The position numbers were made by a program, and so were the translations under genes. Below the pieces are notes generated by a model. The model did no database searches. It was not told the DNA's origin and was given only the letters and a program-made list of their open reading frames with translations. Shown here piece by piece: positions 31,303-39,680 of a stretch of DNA of 64,000 nt; position 1 is the first letter of the stretch; each line of letters opens with the position of its first letter. Source of the DNA: Cysteiniphilum litorale (GTDB lineage: Bacteria > Pseudomonadota > Gammaproteobacteria > Francisellales > Francisellaceae); NCBI RefSeq assembly GCF_003428165.1, contig NZ_QLIQ01000010.1:23310-87309 (forward strand). The letters are read 5' to 3'.

Positions 31303-31328
31303 GCTAAGTTATTGGAAAATAACTTAGC
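31303..31328 (-). promoter_or_regulatory. Perfect hairpin in the cyoA 5-prime leader
   Basis: GCTAAGTTATT and its exact reverse complement enclose a 4-base loop, 28 bp upstream of the cyoA start. On the minus strand a TATACT (31333-31338) lies just upstream and could be the -10 box, which would place the dyad at or after the transcription start. It could be an mRNA hairpin or an operator for a respiratory regulator. Confidence 0.6.
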
Positions 31329-31465
31329 GCATAGTATAACTATTTTTTTCCTAATTAAAACTGGCATGATTGACTTTATGGCTAAAAGGTATTTATCACA
31401 CTTAAAACATGAATGATTATTAGCCACAACTATTTAGTATTCATAACTTACCTCTAATTTTTTAT

Positions 31466-31494
31466 TTGAACAATATATTGTTCAACTCTATAAT
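31466..31494 (+). promoter_or_regulatory. Promoter and operator palindrome of the toxin-antitoxin operon
   Basis: TTGAAC (31466-31471) and TATAAT (31489-31494) are 17 bp apart, an excellent sigma70 promoter. The -35 box starts the perfect 20-bp palindrome TTGAACAATATATTGTTCAA (31466-31485), well placed to be the autorepression site of the antitoxin-toxin complex. AAGAGG precedes the antitoxin start at 31527. Confidence 0.75.
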
Positions 31495-31526
31495 GTCATT
31501 AACAATCATAATTTAAGAGGTGATCT

Positions 31527-31781
31527 ATGAGAATCGTAAATTTTTCATCCGCTCGGAACAACTTTAATCGCATCCTTGATCAAACAGTTGAGGATTATGA
31601 CTATACGGTAATAACAAGACGTGACAAAGAAGATGCTGTTGTTTTGCCTTTAAGTCTTTTCAACAGCTATTTAGAAACTATGCACTTACTACAATCACCC
31701 AAAAATGCTGCTCATTTAATGAAAGGTATTAAAGAGTACAAAGAAGGTAAATCTCAAGAACGAGATCTGCTTGATGAATAA
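31527..31781 (+). CDS. Phd/YefM-family antitoxin
   Basis: An 84-residue antitoxin. The N-terminal DNA-binding and dimerisation part (MRIVNFSSARNNFNRILDQT with VVLPLSLFNSYLETMHLL further on) matches YefM, and the C-terminus, about residues 58-84, is the charged, flexible toxin-binding tail. It neutralises the YoeB-like toxin encoded by the overlapping downstream gene and is expected to repress the promoter at 31466-31494. Confidence 0.9.
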   Translation: MRIVNFSSARNNFNRILDQTVEDYDYTVITRRDKEDAVVLPLSLFNSYLETMHLLQSPKNAAHLMKGIKEYKEGKSQERDLLDE

Positions 31782-32037
31782 GATTATTGCATTCGTTAGC
31801 GATGCTTGGGAAGATTACCTTTACTGGCAAACACAAGATAAAAAAACGTTAAAACGTATCAATAAACTGATTATAGATTGCAAACGTTCTCCTTTTGATG
31901 GTTTAGGGAAACCAGAGCCGCTTCTTGGAAACTTAAGCGGCGCTTGGTCAAGACGCATCGATCAGGTGAATCGCCTTGTATATATGGTTGATGCATCACA
32001 CATCACGATTATTTCATGCAAAGGGCATTACGATTAA
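31774..32037 (+). CDS. YoeB/Txe-family mRNA-interferase toxin
   Basis: An 87-residue RelE-superfamily toxin that cleaves mRNA in the ribosomal A site. Conserved YoeB features are GKPEPLLGNLSGAWSRRID, containing the catalytic Glu and Arg, and the C-terminal IISCKGHYD with the catalytic His-Tyr. The ATG at 31774 overlaps the antitoxin gene by 8 bp, the usual translational coupling. The catalytic residues look intact, so the toxin is probably active. Confidence 0.92.
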   Translation: MNKIIAFVSDAWEDYLYWQTQDKKTLKRINKLIIDCKRSPFDGLGKPEPLLGNLSGAWSRRIDQVNRLVYMVDASHITIISCKGHYD

Positions 32038-32426
32038 AGTAGACAAATTGAGTTTCTTAATGATTAATTAAAAATCCAACCATAGCACCGTAATCACTCT
32101 GGTGACATAAATTAAATTATTCATTAGAAACCATACATCAGCACACATTTCCCATTGTATTAGCCATCCACTGCTTAAAATACATATTAAGTAAATAATT
32201 TTACAAACTTAAAACATATTAGTTAGATAAAATATCATTCAATATAAGAATTATCATGGTCATCATTTCAATGAATTAACTGAAAGGGAAGAAAGCAATC
32301 CATTTCCGCTGAATTACTTTTTTGCATACTTGAGTACGATACCTTTTACAACATGTAATTACTTTAAAAGGTCACTCAGATATAAACATTTATTCAACAA
32401 AAATACAAAATTTTATGTAGGGAACT
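32038..32426. other. AT-rich region upstream of the secretion operon
   Basis: 389 bp without a gene, holding the promoter of the ABC-MotB-HlyD operon. ACCTTTTA (32341-32348) and TAAAAGGT (32365-32372) form an inverted repeat 55 bp before the ABC gene, and ACATAT occurs at 32182 and 32214. The dyad could be a regulator site or a leader hairpin. Confidence 0.5.
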
Positions 32427-34400
32427 ATGACAACTGCAAAATTTTTCTTACAAGAGGCTATACCAAGCTTGCTGCATTCAATACAAGACATACATCTTCA
32501 AACACATGACACCCCAGTTTCGCAAGAATTGCTCGCCCGCTTATATCTCTTACTTAAAAATGCTGAAGATGATCAAACCGTGCTAGAAATCATTAGCAGT
32601 CAAATAGATATCGCATTTAAGCAAGAGAAAGCCAGTCAACTCAAGAATAGTAATGAAAATTTTCTGGTAAAGTCTGGAAATCAATGGATGATCAAATCTG
32701 CCACAGATATCGTAAAAAACAACTACATGACCTATCGCTTTGAAAAAAAATCTCAAGATTTTTCAAAAATTAATCTAGTTAGCCTATGGGAAAAGTTCAA
32801 AGGCAAATTGACTTATTTAATATTGCTATCCTTTATTATCAATCTAACTTATTTATCTATTCCCCTTTATATGAATGCAGTTTATAGTCGAGTGTTGCCT
32901 GCCTTTGCGACTGCATCTCTTTGGACGCTGTCAATTATCGTTTTATTGCTATTAGGACTTGAGTTTATTCTTAAAAAGCTACGACTTGAAAGCAGTATCA
33001 AGCTATCTAGCGAAGTAATACAGTTCATTGAACCTACCACACTCAAGAACGCTATTGACACAGTAGCATCAGAGCACAATCAATGGGGTAAGAATCAACA
33101 AGCGATTATTCATAGTTTAGGACAATTAAGAACGCTAGCATGGCGTATAATCAGCAGCAACTACATTGATTTACCCTTTTTCTTTCTATTTTTATTTTGC
33201 ATCTGGTTAGTTGGTGGTTATCTTGTATTAGTCCCACTGGTTATTAGTACAATCCAAGTTATACTGATTTTTTACTTCCTTGGTACCCGTCAAAAAAAAT
33301 ATGTTTCAACACATATTCCAACTGATGGAATCTTAAGCTTCATTGCCAATGGACTAAAAAATACCTTTTTATCTATATACCGCCAAAGATATGAAGCATA
33401 TGATATTGCTGAAAGCACGCAAACCAAACAAAATAGTCACCTTAACGCTATTCTTTTTTTGCTAAGTTCAGCACAGACGATATTTACCGTCATTCTAGCA
33501 TTCTACCTACTCCAAGAAAATGTCATATCACAGGGCGCTCTATTTGCTGTTATTTTATTGACAGGCAAACTGTCTCAACCTGTCATGAATTTATTAGGTG
33601 CAATTCCCACATTTAAACAGGTAAAAGATTTAACCCATGCTATAAATGATTTTCAAGCATCCCAAAATAATAAGCAACAGCCGACCTCTATCACTTATAG
33701 CCCTCAGCGACCAACAGCAAATGGTTGGACCCTTAGCAAAGTTAATCTATCTTTTGATGAAAGATCAGCTGTATTTGAAAACGTCAGCTTAGATATTCCA
33801 TTACACTCTAGATTATTGATAGTAGCTAGACCAGGCACTGGAAAAACATCACTATCAAAGATATTAATGGGTATTATGTATCCCAACAGTGGTCATGTAA
33901 ACTTTCAGTGCAACCAAAATTATGGCTTTGATGATCTACATATAAATACTTACTATTCAAGTTATCCATACGTTTTATTCCATGAAACAATCTTTAGCTA
34001 TTTTTGGGAATCCAAAGAAAAGTGTAAATCTGCTTTATCTTTGGATTTTATGCAATGGATCATCCCCTATCTAAAAGATGGCATTTATACACCCTTCAAT
34101 CAATTTAGTCAGCTGCTTTCGGATGAAAAACGGCAAATGTTAGATCTAGCAAGAATGCTGACAAGTGGCAAAAAAATATATGTTTTGGATGACCCTACAA
34201 CATTTTTGCCTAACAAGGCGCACAATACACTTATCGAGCACATGCACAAATTGTTGAGAGATAAAAGTATTACTCTTGTAATCTTTTCAAATCGTACCAG
34301 CCTACTTGAATTAGTTGATCAGGTTTCAATTTTAACTTCAACAGGTATTTCATTTTCAGATAGTAAGCAAAACTTTATAAAAAACCCAAGGACTCAGTAA
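32427..34400 (+). CDS. Type I secretion ABC protein with degenerate nucleotide-binding domain
   Basis: A 657-residue inner-membrane exporter subunit of the HlyB/LapB/SiiF type. A cytoplasmic N-terminal region of about 130 residues without peptidase motifs precedes six membrane helices (about 130-400) and a C-terminal NBD. The NBD departs from consensus at several sites: Walker A is ARPGTGKT (467-474; first Gly replaced by Ala), the signature is LSDEKRQ (564-570) instead of LSGGQRQ, Walker B ends LDDP with Asp589 at the catalytic Glu position, and the H-loop His is Asn622 (FSNR). ATP hydrolysis may be weak. It heads an operon with the MotB-like and HlyD-like genes. Confidence 0.85.
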   Translation: MTTAKFFLQEAIPSLLHSIQDIHLQTHDTPVSQELLARLYLLLKNAEDDQTVLEIISSQIDIAFKQEKASQLKNSNENFLVKSGNQWMIKSATDIVKNNYMTYRFEKKSQDFSKINLVSLWEKFKGKLTYLILLSFIINLTYLSIPLYMNAVYSRVLPAFATASLWTLSIIVLLLLGLEFILKKLRLESSIKLSSEVIQFIEPTTLKNAIDTVASEHNQWGKNQQAIIHSLGQLRTLAWRIISSNYIDLPFFFLFLFCIWLVGGYLVLVPLVISTIQVILIFYFLGTRQKKYVSTHIPTDGILSFIANGLKNTFLSIYRQRYEAYDIAESTQTKQNSHLNAILFLLSSAQTIFTVILAFYLLQENVISQGALFAVILLTGKLSQPVMNLLGAIPTFKQVKDLTHAINDFQASQNNKQQPTSITYSPQRPTANGWTLSKVNLSFDERSAVFENVSLDIPLHSRLLIVARPGTGKTSLSKILMGIMYPNSGHVNFQCNQNYGFDDLHINTYYSSYPYVLFHETIFSYFWESKEKCKSALSLDFMQWIIPYLKDGIYTPFNQFSQLLSDEKRQMLDLARMLTSGKKIYVLDDPTTFLPNKAHNTLIEHMHKLLRDKSITLVIFSNRTSLLELVDQVSILTSTGISFSDSKQNFIKNPRTQ

Positions 34401-34401
34401 C

Positions 34402-34944
34402 ATGGCACATGAAAAAAGAGATGACATTATTTGGCCTGCATATGTTGATATGCTCACTGTTTTAGTAATGATCTTTATTATGTTTAGCATTGTATTTATC
34501 ATTCGCCTAAGCATGTACAACATCGCTCAAAAAATGACTGTAGAGATGCAGCAAAAGACATCAACAGCAACCCAGCAGCATAAACATCACCTTCCTCCGC
34601 CTATCATTTATATGAGTGAGAATGCTCATGTGACACAATGGGACTTAATACTGTCACTTGACAACTCTTTAAACTTTGCAAAATCACAACAACAGATGAT
34701 TGATAAATGGTTTAAAACACATCAACAGACCAATAACGCTATCTATGAAATCTCCATAGAACTTGCTAACCAAACACATATCTCTCTTGGTGCAATGCTA
34801 CGCAAAATCTACATCCTCTATGCTAAAACAGCCAACTATATGCATAATAAACATAATATTCCAACTAGCCAAATACAGTTCCTTAGTCAATCAAACCAAA
34901 GCGCAGGTGCTTCTAATCTGATTAAAATCAAGGTGAAAAAATGA
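34402..34944 (+). CDS. MotB/SiiA-like proton-channel subunit with conserved Asp
   Basis: A 180-residue protein with one N-terminal membrane helix, WPAYVDMLTVLVMIFIMF, in which Asp16 occupies the position of the proton-binding Asp of MotB (AYxDxxT pattern) and of SiiA in Salmonella SPI-4. The periplasmic part (about 75-178) resembles an OmpA-like fold, with LGAMLRKIYILYAKTANYM near residue 130. It starts one base after the ABC stop and overlaps the HlyD gene by 4 bp, so it belongs to the secretion machine. A paralogue lies at 36270-36812. Inferred partner: the MotA-like protein at 38458-39654. Confidence 0.75.
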   Translation: MAHEKRDDIIWPAYVDMLTVLVMIFIMFSIVFIIRLSMYNIAQKMTVEMQQKTSTATQQHKHHLPPPIIYMSENAHVTQWDLILSLDNSLNFAKSQQQMIDKWFKTHQQTNNAIYEISIELANQTHISLGAMLRKIYILYAKTANYMHNKHNIPTSQIQFLSQSNQSAGASNLIKIKVKK

Positions 34945-36251
34945 AAGCCAAACTCAAAAAAATCCACACTCTGTCAGTTATTAGCATCTTAAAGAAATCG
35001 AGCATCAATTTTAAGATTATATTAGCTAGCTTACTTATAATATTTTTGATTAGCTTATTTTTTCTGCGTCTTGATATTTTGGTGCACGCCAAAGGTTATC
35101 TACAAATCAAATTCAAAAATATTATGCTTGAACATGCCACTGGAGGGACAGTATCAAAGCTACTTGTTCATGAGGGGCAGCATGTTAATAAAGGACAGCT
35201 TCTCGCCGTGATAGATAACAGTTATGTTAGTCAAGAATACACCAAAAACACGAGCAGTATTGCCATGTTACAATTGCAAGCAGCACGCCTTAATGCCGAG
35301 ATTAATCAAAAGCCATTTATATCGGAAAGTATTAAGATTAGCGGGGTAACACAAGCTATGTTTTTGACGGAAAAAAACGTCTATGATAGTGAAATTGATA
35401 CCTATAAACAAAATGAAAAGCTAGCGCAAACTACCTATCAAGAAAAACTCGACGAAATTAAAGCCAATGCTATAGATATTGAAGGATTGAAAAAACAAAA
35501 GCAACTCATCTCAGATCAAGTGAAGATGATTAGAGATTTGGTTAAAGAAGAAGCCGCATCAAAATCTGCATTACTAAATCAAGAGGCTGAAGAACAAAAA
35601 ATTCTTAATCAACTTAATACCGCAATTTCTCGACAAGAACTCTTACAGTCTCAGGCTTATGAAGCTCAATTAAAAGTCACTAAAATTCACACTGATTTCA
35701 TGTCGGATAAACGTAATAAACTATTGCAATTAGAGCAACAACTTGCTGAGCTTCAAGCCAAACAAACAGGGATATCAGATCGCAAAAAGATTGAGAATGT
35801 TTTTAGCCCAACTAATGGTATCATTCAAAGCATATTCAAATCTAATGCTGGTGCTTTTATTCCCTCAGGTGGTAAACTCTTTGAAATTTCTCCTGATAAT
35901 GTTCCAATTATCTGTGTCCTTAAAGTATTGCCGAGCGATCGCGATAAACTATGGGTTGGTATGCCTGTAAAAATCTCTATCAATTCCATTTCAACTATTG
36001 GCGCCAATTTCTTGTCTGGGACAATTTCACTTATTAGTGCCGACACTAAAGATGATAACATCAATGGCAATAAGCGACCTTATTTTGAGGTTGATGTTGA
36101 TCTCAATGAACAAGACATTGATAGTCAGCACATTAAAATATACCCAGGGATGCAAGTAGATGGTTATATTATTGTTGGTAAAAGAACGGTTGCCCAATAT
36201 ATTTTAAAGCCCATGCTTACTGGAGCAAATACGGCACTAACTGAAGTGTAG
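34941..36251 (+). CDS. HlyD-family membrane fusion protein of the type I secretion system
   Basis: A 436-residue periplasmic adaptor joining the ABC protein to the TolC-like channel. One N-terminal membrane helix (about 27-45) is followed by a lipoyl-like half-motif LEHATGGTVSKLLVHEGQHV near residue 68, a long helical hairpin (about 140-290, rich in Gln, Glu and Lys) and a second beta domain. The C-terminal block YFEVDVDLNEQDI with KIYPGMQVDGYI is the usual HlyD ending. It is translationally coupled to the MotB-like gene and converges on the second MotB-like gene 18 bp away. Confidence 0.9.
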   Translation: MKAKLKKIHTLSVISILKKSSINFKIILASLLIIFLISLFFLRLDILVHAKGYLQIKFKNIMLEHATGGTVSKLLVHEGQHVNKGQLLAVIDNSYVSQEYTKNTSSIAMLQLQAARLNAEINQKPFISESIKISGVTQAMFLTEKNVYDSEIDTYKQNEKLAQTTYQEKLDEIKANAIDIEGLKKQKQLISDQVKMIRDLVKEEAASKSALLNQEAEEQKILNQLNTAISRQELLQSQAYEAQLKVTKIHTDFMSDKRNKLLQLEQQLAELQAKQTGISDRKKIENVFSPTNGIIQSIFKSNAGAFIPSGGKLFEISPDNVPIICVLKVLPSDRDKLWVGMPVKISINSISTIGANFLSGTISLISADTKDDNINGNKRPYFEVDVDLNEQDIDSQHIKIYPGMQVDGYIIVGKRTVAQYILKPMLTGANTALTEV

Positions 36252-36269
36252 GGATTCTAGATGAAGTAG

Positions 36270-36812
36270 CTATAATGGCTCACTAGCCATTTTGATCATG
36301 TCATAAGAATATGGTGAGGGTAAACTGTCTTGATAAACAATATTGGATGATGGGATTTTTAATGTGTGTAACATATAACCTAATAACTGACTATAGAGTA
36401 GATACTGTTTTCTTAATAAAGATCCTGTTGAAAAGTTTTGATTTTTAGCAACATACACCAAAACAATATATTTTCTATTAGGATGCTTAGCTACCCACTC
36501 CTTTATTTTGGCGTAATCAGCATCACTTAAGCGGTAACTATCTGCTTTTAATTTTAATGTAAAACTCCAATCGCTACGTTTGTTTTGCTGTAAGTATTTA
36601 TAGTTTTTTGATGATACTCTTTCGCGCGCCACATGATTACTTGATTGCAGCACTTCCTGCGCTTGATTACGAACAGTCATACTAGATAAAAATCCCAAAA
36701 TCATATTAAAAAATACATACATAATTAAAACAATAACCATTAGAGAGACATAACTCACCCAGAAAGTTGTTTTATTATTGCCACCATGGTAAGTGGAAGC
36801 TTTTCTTTTCAC
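36270..36812 (-). CDS. Second MotB/SiiA-like protein, channel Asp replaced by Ser
   Basis: A 180-residue paralogue of the protein at 34402-34944, same length and layout. The single helix reads FWVSYVSLMVIVLIMYVFF, so Ser23 stands where the paralogue has Asp16. The periplasmic parts align in GSLLRKQYLLYSQLLGYMLH and KIPSSNIVYQ. It is the last gene of the minus-strand block (RTX, MotA-like, TolC-like, this). The missing carboxylate suggests a structural or regulatory, non-conducting partner, but this is inference. Confidence 0.7.
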   Translation of the reverse strand: MKRKASTYHGGNNKTTFWVSYVSLMVIVLIMYVFFNMILGFLSSMTVRNQAQEVLQSSNHVARERVSSKNYKYLQQNKRSDWSFTLKLKADSYRLSDADYAKIKEWVAKHPNRKYIVLVYVAKNQNFSTGSLLRKQYLLYSQLLGYMLHTLKIPSSNIVYQDSLPSPYSYDMIKMASEPL

Positions 36813-36918
36813 AAATAGCTCCTAAATAAAGATCGTCAAGCCAAATTATCACATTCGATAAATAGTTTATTCCATGCTAATTTACGTATTAGTAACGTCA
36901 TTTTTATCGAGTTTTTTC

Positions 36919-38424
36919 TTACTTTGTCATGTGTATAAATTTCAACACATCATGAGTCTGCCCAGCAAGCTCATATAGGTTGACTAAGGCTTCATATGCA
37001 TTGATCTTGTCCTTAATTTTTTCTACCAAAGTTAGGTAAAATCCCCGCTCAGAATTCAATAAATCCAAAAGCGGTCTATTTCCTGAAAAAAACTCCTTTT
37101 TATAGAGTTTATTGACCTTTTTATATTTTGAGGCAGTCAATAGATTAATCGCATAATTTTCACGCATTCGCTGATAAACAATTAAATTATTCTCTAATTG
37201 TTGATTAATACTGCGCATAGCCATTGTCAGTTTATCTTCAGCGAGAAATTCGCTCTCTGCAGCACTCTCAATGGTTGCTGAATTATATCCTCCCGTAAAG
37301 ATAGGCATTGTTATACTGATACTTCCGCTTAACTTGGGAGATTGAACCGATCGACTCCATTGTGTTGCTCCGGCATTGATATTTATGGTTGGGTAGTCTT
37401 GACTTACTGCCTCTTCGTGGTTAAATCTTGCTTGAGATACTTCAGATTTCAATCGCTTTAATAACAAACTATGTTGATATATGTAGTTAAGTGTTAAATG
37501 ATGTGATTTTGGAAATGATCTACTCTCTGCAATACCTTGATAAAATTTATAACTGCGGTGTTGATCATTAGACAAACCAGTAATTGTCTCTAGATCAATT
37601 TTAGCATTCTGTAATCTAAGCTCACCATTACTTAAGAAATTATGTGCTTCATCAACAGCAACCTTTGATCGCAATAAGTCAGACATAATTGACAAACCTG
37701 CATCTACGCGTTTATTAACTTTATCTGCAATACTTTTAACTCGTAACAAGTAGACTTTATCGGCACTGACAAGCTCCGCGTATTGTATATATATCAAATA
37801 GCTTTTGATGACTTTAGCTGTCACCATTTGATGTGTTATATCACGTTGCCATTTACTTGCTTGTAATGCACTATTTTGCGCCTCATAAGCGGAATAGCGC
37901 TTGCCAAAATCATAAATCGTATAAATGGCTGAAATATTGATATTAGGCACATCAGAGTCTGGAGTGGTGTAATCATTACCTTCAAGATAATGAAAATTGG
38001 CAAAACTTAAAGTACCTTGTAATTGTGGCCAATATTTGGAATCTGCCTGCTTAAGCTTTGCTTTGGCAATTTTTTCCTGAATTTTAGATACATCTACTGA
38101 TAGATCATAGTGTAATGCTTTATTAATCGCTTCAGATAATTCAACATAAATAGATATGTCATTTGCGGTTTTATTTGGTGCAGTATTTTTCTCCATCGCA
38201 AATAAATGGGCTTTAAAAAGCATTTGTGCTGTTGGATATAATACACTTAAATCATTCGATTTACCTAAAGCTGATAACTTTTGTGACCAATCCATATTTA
38301 ATACATTTCTGACTTCTGTAGGTAGAAAGTCAATATATGACAACGGTAGTCTCTGATCTGACATTGCCATAGTTGATATCACACTTAATAAGCTAGTCAA
38401 AACCATCTTAAAAAACTTATTCAT
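36919..38424 (-). CDS. TolC-family outer-membrane efflux/secretion protein
   Basis: A 501-residue outer-membrane factor. A signal peptide (MNKFFKMVLTSLLSVISTMA) is followed by a low-complexity region and two OEP repeats. Repeat features include AYEAQNSALQASKWQRDITH and SRSVQSPKLSGSISITMPIF with GGYNSATIESA, typical of the beta-strand-to-helix transition in TolC homologues. It lies 33 bp downstream of the MotA-like gene and is inferred to be the dedicated exit duct for the RTX protein. Confidence 0.88.
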   Translation of the reverse strand: MNKFFKMVLTSLLSVISTMAMSDQRLPLSYIDFLPTEVRNVLNMDWSQKLSALGKSNDLSVLYPTAQMLFKAHLFAMEKNTAPNKTANDISIYVELSEAINKALHYDLSVDVSKIQEKIAKAKLKQADSKYWPQLQGTLSFANFHYLEGNDYTTPDSDVPNINISAIYTIYDFGKRYSAYEAQNSALQASKWQRDITHQMVTAKVIKSYLIYIQYAELVSADKVYLLRVKSIADKVNKRVDAGLSIMSDLLRSKVAVDEAHNFLSNGELRLQNAKIDLETITGLSNDQHRSYKFYQGIAESRSFPKSHHLTLNYIYQHSLLLKRLKSEVSQARFNHEEAVSQDYPTININAGATQWSRSVQSPKLSGSISITMPIFTGGYNSATIESAAESEFLAEDKLTMAMRSINQQLENNLIVYQRMRENYAINLLTASKYKKVNKLYKKEFFSGNRPLLDLLNSERGFYLTLVEKIKDKINAYEALVNLYELAGQTHDVLKFIHMTK

Positions 38425-38457
38425 AATACACCTTTAATAATGGAAATTTGTAGTTAA

Positions 38458-39654
38458 TTACAATTGACCTTGCTTATTGAGCATCTTTTCTAAACTGAAT
38501 TTGATCTGAGACATTTGCTGTAGCAGATTCAGTGATATGCTTGATGATTGTGCAGTGGTGGCTTTTTCAATTCGTTCGACATCATCAATAACTACCGCCT
38601 GAAATTTACGGAACATTGCCATTAAGTCACTCACTAAAAGACTCATTTCCTCAACACGATGATGCGATTCTTGAATGAGCACATCCGTTGTGGTTGCGCT
38701 ATGAGTAATAACTTCTATCAAACTTTGTCCAACTATTGGCAAATCATTCGTAATCCGTAACATTTTCTCATCAACTGTTTCCAAAGCCCTAGTGCATTGC
38801 TGCAAATAGGTAGCAAGCTTTTGATCAACCAATACAATAAGGTCATTATTTTGCTGTTGAATGCTTTGTTGAGAGCTATGTAAAGCTGACATCATCTCAT
38901 TATTCTTTTGCAATAATTCAGTAACCTGAGGTAACGTTTCGTTCAATAGTTTAAATGTTGGCTTAGCACCTTGGTTCATTAAATTATTGCCATTGATTGG
39001 TTCATTGATTGATACATCGTTATCTAACACCCAGGTCTTAACTTGCTGAGTAAAATCAGTTGTTGCTCTTGCTAAAATAATCGCAAAAAGTCCGACAATT
39101 AAAGAAAATAGTAACCCCAACAATGAGGCTGAAAATGCTGTTGACATTCCGGCTAATGGTGCGGTTAATGAATTAAGTATATTTGATGCACTCGACATAT
39201 TCAGCACATCAGATACCTTACTCATTGTGCGCATCATCCCAATAAATGTCCCGAGCAGTCCTAGACCAATTAAAGTTGCAGACATGTATTCTAATGCTTT
39301 AATACTCCAGCTTTTATACTCGCGCCACTCCTCAATAAGCGCCTCCAAAGCATTACTATTACTCCCTAATAAGTTATAAAATCTCCCCCCAAAAATACTT
39401 TTAAGCACTTTCTTATCAGCAAAAGGAGTCTCAGCCATGACTTCCCTTTGCCATAGATTAGCATGCTTTCTTAGCTGAATCGCACTAAAAATAGCATACA
39501 ATACAGCTAGCAAACATCCCGTTACAATAAGTGTATTAATCACAGTGTTATGTGAAATAACTATGATTAATGCATTAATATCAACCACAGCAAAAGCAAT
39601 CATCAACACCCCCATAACAATAATGAGTGCTGAAAAATTTTTAATCTTTGTCAT
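38458..39654 (-). CDS. MotA/TolQ/ExbB-like (SiiB-like) inner-membrane channel protein
   Basis: A 398-residue membrane protein. Helices lie at about 8-30, 38-60, 124-142 and 168-197. The third contains GLLGTFIGMMRTMSK and the fourth PLAGMSTAFSASLLGLLFSL, the MotA/TolQ/ExbB core signature. A C-terminal cytoplasmic region of about 190 residues is helical and Gln-rich. It lies 27 bp after the RTX gene. With the MotB-like proteins it should form a proton-driven unit comparable to SiiAB of SPI-4. It resembles Zorya ZorA in fold only. Confidence 0.82.
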   Translation of the reverse strand: MTKIKNFSALIIVMGVLMIAFAVVDINALIIVISHNTVINTLIVTGCLLAVLYAIFSAIQLRKHANLWQREVMAETPFADKKVLKSIFGGRFYNLLGSNSNALEALIEEWREYKSWSIKALEYMSATLIGLGLLGTFIGMMRTMSKVSDVLNMSSASNILNSLTAPLAGMSTAFSASLLGLLFSLIVGLFAIILARATTDFTQQVKTWVLDNDVSINEPINGNNLMNQGAKPTFKLLNETLPQVTELLQKNNEMMSALHSSQQSIQQQNNDLIVLVDQKLATYLQQCTRALETVDEKMLRITNDLPIVGQSLIEVITHSATTTDVLIQESHHRVEEMSLLVSDLMAMFRKFQAVVIDDVERIEKATTAQSSSISLNLLQQMSQIKFSLEKMLNKQGQL

Positions 39655-39680
39655 TATACTTACCTTTTTTATAGATCAAA

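Noticed and set aside
36270..36812. Frameshift or sequencing error explaining the lost Asp in the second MotB-like protein
   Set aside because: The frame is intact along its whole length and aligns to its paralogue on both sides of the Ser, so the change is a genuine substitution.
34402..39654. Zorya-type defence system (ZorA/ZorB)
   Set aside because: The MotA/MotB-like pair could suggest ZorAB, but there is no ZorC, ZorD or ZorE, and the neighbours are ABC, HlyD, TolC and RTX genes, which fits a type I secretion role.
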